A DNA stretch of 11,514 nt, taken from DASUZB01 sp036377075 (GTDB lineage: Bacteria > Actinomycetota > CALGFH01). The translations under genes and the position numbers were made by a program. The notes beneath the pieces were generated by a model, which was not told the DNA's origin, did no database searches, and saw only the letters and a program-made list of their open reading frames with translations. Below are positions 7,308 to 11,514 of this stretch, piece after piece (the first letter of the stretch is position 1; each line of letters starts with the position of its first letter). The stretch lies in NCBI GenBank assembly GCA_036377075.1, contig DASUZB010000019.1:1-11514 (forward strand). The letters are read 5' to 3'.

Positions 7308-7337
7308 TTGGACATGTTCGAGGTGTCGCACTAGGGT
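7308..7337 (+). promoter_or_regulatory. Sigma-70-type promoter candidate for the membrane protein gene
   Basis: TTGGAC (7308-7313) and TAGGGT (7332-7337) are separated by 18 bases and resemble an actinobacterial housekeeping promoter. The predicted transcript starts about 30 bases before the ATG at 7375, leaving room for the G-run (7366-7371) that serves as ribosome site. Confidence 0.5.
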
Positions 7338-7374
7338 CCCAACGCCGGAGTCGATCGCGACCGTTGGGGGGTCG

Positions 7375-7854
7375 ATGGACCTGTTGGAGGAACGGCGGGC
7401 CGACCGGTACCGGCGCTCCCGGAGGCAGTCGGTCCTGCGCCGCACCGTGGAGCGCTCGCCCAGGCAGTGGCGGCCAGGTGGCGCGTGGGCGCTGGCGGTG
7501 GTCCTCGGCACCGGCCTGCTCGTCGGCGGGGTCCTCGGTTGGTCGCTGGCGCAGGCCGGCCACCACGACCGGCCCGCGGCGGCCGCCGGTCGCGCCGCCG
7601 CTCCCCCGAGCGGTCCCTCCTGCCAGTCGGTGCTCGCCAAGGCGGACGACAGCCTGGCGCTCGCGGTCCGCTTCGAGCGCGCCCTCGCCGACCACGGCCG
7701 CATCATGGAGCGGCTCGCGCTGCACGCCATCACCCCGGCGCAGGCGCTGGGCATGGACCGCCAGCCGCTGGCCACGGGGTCCGCCGAGGCGGCCCGGTTC
7801 AACGTGGCCCTGGCCGACTACCTGGCCACCCGCGACGACTGCGGCACCCGCTGA
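7375..7854 (+). CDS. Single-pass membrane protein, function unknown
   Basis: A 159-residue protein of no recognised family. The start is ATG 7375 after a GGGGGG run, with a promoter-like pair upstream. Residues 1-35 are strongly basic (RRADRYRRSRRQ, RRTVERSPRQWR) and should be cytoplasmic. Residues 37-59 (AWALAVVLGTGLLVGGVLGWSLA) form one membrane helix. An Ala/Pro-rich linker (65-81) leads to a helical extracytoplasmic domain of about 75 residues, from C83 (SCQSVLAKADDSLALAVRFERAL) to C156 (ATRDDCGTR). The two cysteines bracket this domain and could form a disulphide. The layout suggests an envelope protein with the N-terminus inside. It is followed on the same strand by the Tat-exported deacetylase after about 209 bases, so a shared role in the envelope is possible but unproven. 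Confidence 0.72.
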   Translation: MDLLEERRADRYRRSRRQSVLRRTVERSPRQWRPGGAWALAVVLGTGLLVGGVLGWSLAQAGHHDRPAAAAGRAAAPPSGPSCQSVLAKADDSLALAVRFERALADHGRIMERLALHAITPAQALGMDRQPLATGSAEAARFNVALADYLATRDDCGTR

Positions 7855-7955
7855 CGCGCTCCCAACCCCGGGAAAGAGTAGGGACAGCCTGAAGCGGGAT
7901 CAGGGTGCCTCCCGGATGCCCCGGCAGCCGCCGCTGCCCTACGCTCGTGCCGTCA

Positions 7956-7976
7956 GCTCCCAGACAGCTGGGAAGC
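7956..7976. repeat. Small hairpin between membrane protein and deacetylase genes
   Basis: GCTCCCAG and CTGGGAAGC pair with one bulged A around a 4-base loop (ACAG). It lies about 100 bases after the membrane protein stop and about 90 before the deacetylase start. It has no T-tract and could be a weak terminator or a chance match. The rest of 7855-8063 shows no clear promoter; TACGCT at 7940-7945 is a possible -10 only. Confidence 0.25.
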
Positions 7977-8063
7977 GCGAGAATGGCAGCGGCACGGGGC
8001 TGGTGGCAGCCCTCCCCGACGTGCCTGGGAGGCCGGCCTTGACCGGCTCGAGGGATGGTGGGG

Positions 8064-8912
8064 ATGAACCGGCGCTCGTTCCTGGCCGGTGGGGGCGTCG
8101 GCGTGGCCGCGCTCGCCGCTGGTGCGGCGGTCGGCCCCGACCCGCGCCGCCAGCACCAGATGCACGAGGTGAACGCGTTCGCGGTCCCGCCGGTGCCGGG
8201 CCGCCCGCTGGGGCAGCAGCGGCTGATCTGGTCGGTGCCCACCGCCGCGCCGGTGGCCGCGCTGACCTTCGACGACGGCCCCGACCCGGAGCTCACGCCG
8301 AGGATCCTGGCGCTGCTGGCCGCCTACGGGGCGCGGGCGACCTTCAACCAGATGGGCTCCAACGCCCTGCGCCACCCCGACCTGGTCAAGGACGTCGTGC
8401 GCGCTGGCCACGAGGTCGGCAACCACACCTGGACCCACCAGGACCTGACCTTCCAGTCGGCGCGGCGGACCCAGCGCCAGCTCGAGCGCGGCCGCGACGC
8501 GATCGAGTCGGTGGCCGGGGTGCGGCCGCGGTTCTTCCGGCCGCCGCGCGGCGAGCTGACCGGCTCGGCGCTCAGCGCCTCCGCGGCGCTCGGCCACGAC
8601 GTGCTGCTGTGGTCGGTGACCCGCGGCGCAGCTGGTGTCGGGAGCCCCGTCGCGGTCGCCGACCACCTGGCCCGCACGGTGGCCAAGGGCGACGTGGTCG
8701 CGCTCCACGACGGCATCGGCCGGGGCACCTTCCACCCGAACAGCAAGGCCGCCCGCTTCCTGCGGGCGCGCCGCACCGTCGAGGTCGCGGCGCTGCCAGC
8801 GGCACTCGAGCGGATCATGGCGACGGGCCTGCGGCTGGTCACCGTGTCGGAGCTGCTCGCCGCGGGCGAGCACGCCCCGCCTCACACCCTGACGAACACC
8901 CGGCGCCAGTAG
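8064..8912 (+). CDS. Tat-exported polysaccharide deacetylase (NodB/CE4 family)
   Basis: A 282-residue member of carbohydrate esterase family 4, metal-dependent enzymes that remove N- or O-acetyl groups from peptidoglycan, chitin-like or other surface polysaccharides. MNRRSFLAGGGVGVAALAAG is a twin-arginine signal (RRSFL, short hydrophobic core), so it should be exported folded. All five CE4 motifs are visible: TFDDGPD at 68-74 (D70 base, D71 metal), HEVGNHTWTH at 116-125 (H121 and H125 metal ligands), RFFRPPRGEL at 156-165, DVLLWSV at 179-185, and VALHDG at 212-217. The second motif gives the D-H-H metal triad intact. I chose ATG 8064 because AGGG at 8051-8054 is suitably placed and the Tat motif sits directly at the N-terminus; ATG 8055 is three codons earlier. 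The last 31 bases overlap the opposing acyltransferase gene. The substrate cannot be told from sequence. Confidence 0.93.
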   Translation: MNRRSFLAGGGVGVAALAAGAAVGPDPRRQHQMHEVNAFAVPPVPGRPLGQQRLIWSVPTAAPVAALTFDDGPDPELTPRILALLAAYGARATFNQMGSNALRHPDLVKDVVRAGHEVGNHTWTHQDLTFQSARRTQRQLERGRDAIESVAGVRPRFFRPPRGELTGSALSASAALGHDVLLWSVTRGAAGVGSPVAVADHLARTVAKGDVVALHDGIGRGTFHPNSKAARFLRARRTVEVAALPAALERIMATGLRLVTVSELLAAGEHAPPHTLTNTRRQ

Positions 8913-9895
8913 AGCCACTCGGCGAGCGCCCACGCCACCAGCACGGTGCCGGCGGCGTAGGCGACCGCGGCGAAGGTGGCGCCACCCGCGGCCGCGAGCG
9001 GCTCCACCAGCGCCGGCTGCCACGGCTTGAGCAGGAAGGCGAACAGCAGCACCGAGACGGCGTACAGCGCGAGCGCGTTGCTGCCGAGCGCGACCAGCGG
9101 TCGCGCCCGCAGCGGTCCCTGGTCGACCAGCCGGTGGGCCAGGGCCAGCAGCAGGCCGGAGATGCCCGCGGTGACCAGCACGAACGACGGCGTCCACAGG
9201 GGCTTGCCGATGGGCACCGCGAGGGCGACCAGCAACCCCGCCGCCAGCATGCCGGCCCCGAGGAGCAGCAGCCGGCCGGTCGCCCCGCCGCCCGCCGGCT
9301 GGCGCAGCAGCCGCCCGGCGGCGACCCCGGCGAGCACGCTCACGCTGCTGGCCACCATCACCAGCACGCCGTGCTCGGAGAAGTGGCCGAGCACGCCGCG
9401 GTCGACGAACTCGGCCAGGTTGCTGCCCGGCGACCACGACCCCGGCCGCACGCCGGGAGCGGGCACGAAGGTGTACGCCGCCCACAGCCCGGCCAGCAGC
9501 GCCCCGGCCGGGAACTGCAGCCGGCGGGGAAGCCGCAGCAGCGCCCAGGCGAGCAGGTAGGCGCCGGCGATCTGCTGCAGCACCCCGGTGGAGGGGGCCA
9601 GGTGCAGGTGCTTGGCCGAGACCAGCAGGCAGCCGAGCAGGAACAGCGCCGCCACCCGCCGCAGCACCGCGCCCGGCCGCTGGGCACGCTCCGAGAACGG
9701 CATCGACGCCCCGACGGTGAACAGGAACATGGGGAACACCAGGTCGGCCACTGTCAGGCCCTGCCACTGGGCGTGGCGCAGCAGCGGCGGCATCGCGGAC
9801 GGGATGCCGGCGTCGTTGACCAGCAGCATGCCGACCACCGCCAGCCCGCGGACCACGTCGATCGCCAGGACCCGCCGCCTCGACGCCGCCGCCAC
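8882..9895 (-). CDS. Multi-pass membrane N-acyltransferase (HGSNAT/DUF5009, COG4299-type)
   Basis: A 337-residue integral membrane protein related to the catalytic part of heparan-alpha-glucosaminide N-acetyltransferase, which moves acetyl from cytoplasmic acetyl-CoA across the membrane to glucosamine. Family blocks are clear: RVLAIDVVRGLAVVGMLLVND (9-28), HAQWQGLTVADLVFPMFLF (41-59), GVLQQIAGAYLL (near 104), LWTPSFVLVTAG (near 232), and ALGSNALALY (near 265). H41 aligns with the conserved histidine of the H-x-x-W block, taken as the active-site His by family analogy. About ten membrane helices can be drawn. It starts at GTG 9895, 3 bases after the stop of the ammonia-lyase gene, with GGGG seven bases upstream, so it is cotranscribed and probably coupled. 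It overlaps the opposing deacetylase by 31 bases. The acceptor sugar is unknown, and related YeiB-like acyltransferases are an alternative. Confidence 0.85.
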   Translation of the reverse strand: MAAASRRRVLAIDVVRGLAVVGMLLVNDAGIPSAMPPLLRHAQWQGLTVADLVFPMFLFTVGASMPFSERAQRPGAVLRRVAALFLLGCLLVSAKHLHLAPSTGVLQQIAGAYLLAWALLRLPRRLQFPAGALLAGLWAAYTFVPAPGVRPGSWSPGSNLAEFVDRGVLGHFSEHGVLVMVASSVSVLAGVAAGRLLRQPAGGGATGRLLLLGAGMLAAGLLVALAVPIGKPLWTPSFVLVTAGISGLLLALAHRLVDQGPLRARPLVALGSNALALYAVSVLLFAFLLKPWQPALVEPLAAAGGATFAAVAYAAGTVLVAWALAEWLYWRRVFVRV

Positions 9896-9898
9896 GGC

Positions 9899-10870
9899 TC
9901 AGCCCCGCTGGGGATCCTCGGGCGGTGGCAGCTGGGGGACCACCACGGCGAGGTCGACGTTGCCGCCGGACAGGATCGTGCCCACCCGCCGGCCGGCCAG
10001 GTCACCCGCCTTGCCGGTGAGCAGGGCGGCGACCGCGGCGGCGCCCGCCGGCTCGACCACCACCTTCATGCGCTCCATGACGAACCGCACCGCTGCCAGG
10101 ATCTCAGCATCGCTGACCAGGACGACCTCGTCGACCAGGTCGCGCAGGAGCGGCAGGGTGAAGGGCCCGGCGAAGGGGGCGCAGAGGCCGTCGGCCACCG
10201 AGCGGGGCACGATCGGCACCGGCTCGCCCGCGGCCAGGGCGGCGCTGAGCGCCGCGGCGCCCTCGGGCTCCACCCCGACCACCCGGCTGGCCGGGTTGGC
10301 GTCGCGCAGCGTCAGGGCCGAGCCGCAGGCCAGCCCGCCGCCGCCGACGCAGACCACCCAGACGTCGACCTGCCCGGCCTGCTCCAGCAGCTCCAGCATG
10401 GTGGTGCCCTGGCCGGCCACCACCTCCGGGTCGTCGAACGGGTGCACGAAGGTCAGCCCGCGCTCCCGCTGCAGCCGTTCGCACTCGGCGAACGACTCCA
10501 CCGTGGTGGCGCCGTGCAGCACCACGTCGGCGCCGTAGCCGCGGCAGGCCGCCACCTTGGTGGCGGGGGCTCCGAGCGGCATGACCACGGTGGCCTTCGC
10601 CCCCACCTGGGCGGCCGCCCATGCCAGCGCGCCGGCATGGTTGCCGGCCGAGACCGCGACCAGGCCGCGCTCGCGCTCCTCGTCCGGCAGGGTGAGCAGC
10701 CGGTTGAGCGCCCCGCGCGCCTTGAACGAGCCCGTCTTCTGCACCGCCTCGTTCTTGAGCAGCACCTCGGCGCCGACCAGCCGGTCGAGGGTCGCGGAGC
10801 TGAGCACGGGCGTGCGGTGCACCCGTCCGGAGATCCGCCCCGCCGCCGCCCGCACCAGCGCTGCGTCCAC
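9899..10870 (-). CDS. PLP-dependent threonine/serine ammonia-lyase or serine racemase family enzyme
   Basis: A 323-residue fold-type II PLP enzyme. The catalytic lysine is K50 in TGSFKARGA (46-54), followed by SAGNHAGALA at 74-83, HPFDDP at 143-148, the phosphate-binding glycine loop GGGGLACG at 176-183, and SGGNVD at 301-306 near the C-terminus. Length and the absence of an ACT regulatory domain match the catabolic threonine dehydratase (TdcB-like) and serine racemase subgroup rather than biosynthetic IlvA. It could deaminate threonine to 2-oxobutanoate or serine to pyruvate, or racemise serine; sequence alone does not separate these. The GTG start has AGGAGG exactly five bases upstream. KNEAVQKTGSFK replaces the commoner KLENLQ-type lead-in. 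It lies 62 bases after pth and 3 bases before the acyltransferase. A role in supplying D-serine or oxoacid is speculative. Confidence 0.9.
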   Translation of the reverse strand: MDAALVRAAAGRISGRVHRTPVLSSATLDRLVGAEVLLKNEAVQKTGSFKARGALNRLLTLPDEERERGLVAVSAGNHAGALAWAAAQVGAKATVVMPLGAPATKVAACRGYGADVVLHGATTVESFAECERLQRERGLTFVHPFDDPEVVAGQGTTMLELLEQAGQVDVWVVCVGGGGLACGSALTLRDANPASRVVGVEPEGAAALSAALAAGEPVPIVPRSVADGLCAPFAGPFTLPLLRDLVDEVVLVSDAEILAAVRFVMERMKVVVEPAGAAAVAALLTGKAGDLAGRRVGTILSGGNVDLAVVVPQLPPPEDPQRG

Positions 10871-10875
10871 CGTTA

Positions 10876-10881
10876 CCTCCT
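10876..10881 (-). promoter_or_regulatory. Strong Shine-Dalgarno for the ammonia-lyase gene
   Basis: The minus strand reads AGGAGG five bases before GTG 10870. It is the strongest ribosome site in the window and fixes this start. Confidence 0.8.
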
Positions 10882-10890
10882 GTGGTCCAT

Positions 10891-10938
10891 CCGGGCTACC
10901 GCTTCGCTCCTCGAGCCCCGGACCCGTCGGGGCTACCC
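10891..10938. repeat. Palindromic element spanning the pth stop codon
   Basis: Read on the minus strand: AGCCCCG (10928-10934), CGGGGCT (10914-10920) and AGCCCGG (10891-10897). The first and second form a perfect 7-bp hairpin with a 7-base loop; the second and third can pair instead, so the two hairpins exclude each other. The pth stop (10933-10935) lies within the first arm. On the plus strand GGGCTACC occurs twice (10893-10900 and 10930-10937), and GGGCTACCGCT plus CTCGAGCCCC match the words of the element inside mfd. No T-tract follows, so a simple terminator is unlikely. Confidence 0.55.
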
Positions 10939-11514
10939 GTTGTTGCGGTTCTGCGCCTCGGCCAGCGGCAGACGGATCACGTCCATGACCGCGTCGGCGC
11001 CGCGCTCGACCAGCACGCCCAGGTCCTCGGCGAGCCGCTTGGGGATGGGGGCGAGCACGTAGTCGGCCGGGTCCTGGCGGCCGGGCGGCCGCCCGACGCC
11101 GAGGCGCACCCGGTAGAAGTCGGGCGAGCTCAGCGCCTTGACGACGTCCTTGATGCCGTTGTGGCCGGCGGTGCCGCCGCCGCGGCGCACCTGCAGCTTG
11201 CCCTCGGCCAGGTCGATGTCGTCGTAGACGATCACGATGCGGTCCACCGGCACCTTGTAGTAGCGGGCGAGCAGCGAGGCGGGCCCGCCGGACTCGTTCA
11301 TGTAGCCGTCGGGGCGGGCCAGCACCACCCGCTGGTCGCCGTCGCGCAGCTCGGCGACCTGGGCGCGGTTGCGCGACTTCTTCAGCCGCTCCCCGAAGCG
11401 CTCGGCCAGCAGCGTGACCACCCGCGCGCCGAGGTTGTGGCGGGTGTTGGCGTACTCCGGCCCGGGGTTGCCCAGGCCGACCACCAGCCAGGGCGCGGCG
11501 GACGCCTCGGCGGT
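10933..11514 (-). CDS. pth: Peptidyl-tRNA hydrolase, start beyond right edge
   Basis: Pth releases peptides from prematurely dropped peptidyl-tRNA in the cytoplasm and is essential in most bacteria. The visible 193 codons cover nearly the whole enzyme. WLVVGLGNPGPEYANTRHN carries the conserved Asn (GLGN) and catalytic His (TRHN), YMNESG the second Asn, VYDDIDL the catalytic Asp, and GGGTAGHNGI the third Asn, matching E. coli N10, H20, N68, D93 and N114. A GTG at 11482-11484 could be read as start, but it falls inside the core strand that begins with WLVV. The frame stays open upstream with residues ending SAAPW, as in actinobacterial Pth proteins with a short N-terminal lead, so the true start is most likely past base 11514. 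The stop codon lies inside a palindromic repeat. It is upstream of, and probably cotranscribed with, the ammonia-lyase gene. Confidence 0.95.
   Translation of the reverse strand, partial: TAEASAAPWLVVGLGNPGPEYANTRHNLGARVVTLLAERFGERLKKSRNRAQVAELRDGDQRVVLARPDGYMNESGGPASLLARYYKVPVDRIVIVYDDIDLAEGKLQVRRGGGTAGHNGIKDVVKALSSPDFYRVRLGVGRPPGRQDPADYVLAPIPKRLAEDLGVLVERGADAVMDVIRLPLAEAQNRNNG

Larger units (their letters stand above)
7020..7374. other. Divergent intergenic region, mfd to membrane protein gene
   Basis: 355 bases without a convincing gene. It holds, in order, a GC-rich inverted repeat next to the mfd start, a possible mfd -10, a perfect 15-base inverted repeat in the middle, a short GGGGG-A-CCCCC palindrome at 7249-7259, and a good promoter-like pair before the plus-strand gene. 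An open frame of 105 codons crosses the region on the minus strand, but it is low-complexity, has no ribosome site and overlaps the start of mfd, so I do not call it. Confidence 0.6.

Noticed and set aside
6998..7315. Possible 105-residue minus-strand gene upstream of mfd
   Set aside because: Low-complexity translation, no ribosome site, overlaps the mfd start and runs through the inverted repeats; more likely chance.
6836..11062. Very long plus-strand open frame crossing several genes, and similar ones at 3837-7334 and 1179-3314
   Set aside because: They lie antisense to genes with clear family motifs, have Arg/Gly/Ala/His-rich low-complexity translations and no domain signature; stop-poor antisense frames are expected at this GC content.
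1..11514. CRISPR arrays, insertion sequences, integrase or attachment sites
   Set aside because: No regularly spaced direct repeats, no transposase or integrase motifs and no tRNA gene were seen in any part of the window.

Overview
The window is very GC-rich (clearly above 70% by eye, not computed), densely coded and uses GTG starts freely. Together with the gene content (actinobacterial-type Ser/Thr kinase, SurA-like lipoprotein between mfd and mazG, pth in the same neighbourhood) this points to a high-GC Actinomycetota chromosome. No marker here fixes the genus, and nothing suggests a plasmid or phage.

Layout, left to right: (1) the first 100 codons of a Ser/Thr protein kinase on the minus strand, running off the left edge; (2) a short divergent promoter region and a plus-strand lipoprotein that also has a C-terminal membrane helix; (3) a compact minus-strand operon read right to left as mfd (transcription-repair coupling factor), a SurA/PrsA-like peptidyl-prolyl isomerase lipoprotein and mazG, with gaps of 42 and 3 bases; (4) a 355-base divergent intergenic region with two strong inverted repeats and a good promoter-like pair; (5) a plus-strand single-pass membrane protein of unknown function and a Tat-exported polysaccharide deacetylase; (6) a minus-strand run read right to left as pth (its start lies beyond the right edge), a PLP-dependent threonine/serine ammonia-lyase-type enzyme, and a multi-pass membrane acyltransferase of the HGSNAT/DUF5009 type. 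The last gene overlaps the deacetylase tail to tail.

Functionally this is a housekeeping block (DNA repair, NTP sanitation, translation recycling, extracytoplasmic folding) with an envelope-related pocket from about 7.3 to 9.9 kb, where a predicted sugar deacetylase faces a predicted transmembrane sugar N-acetyltransferase. I do not see a defence island, biosynthetic cluster, CRISPR array, transposase or other clearly new multi-gene system.

The most unusual signal is small-scale. A 72-base palindromic element sits in frame inside mfd and adds about 31 Gly/Pro/Ser-rich residues. A shortened relative with the same sequence words lies between pth and the ammonia-lyase gene and overlaps the pth stop codon. 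Two further long inverted repeats lie upstream of mfd. These may belong to a dispersed palindromic repeat family that can land inside genes.
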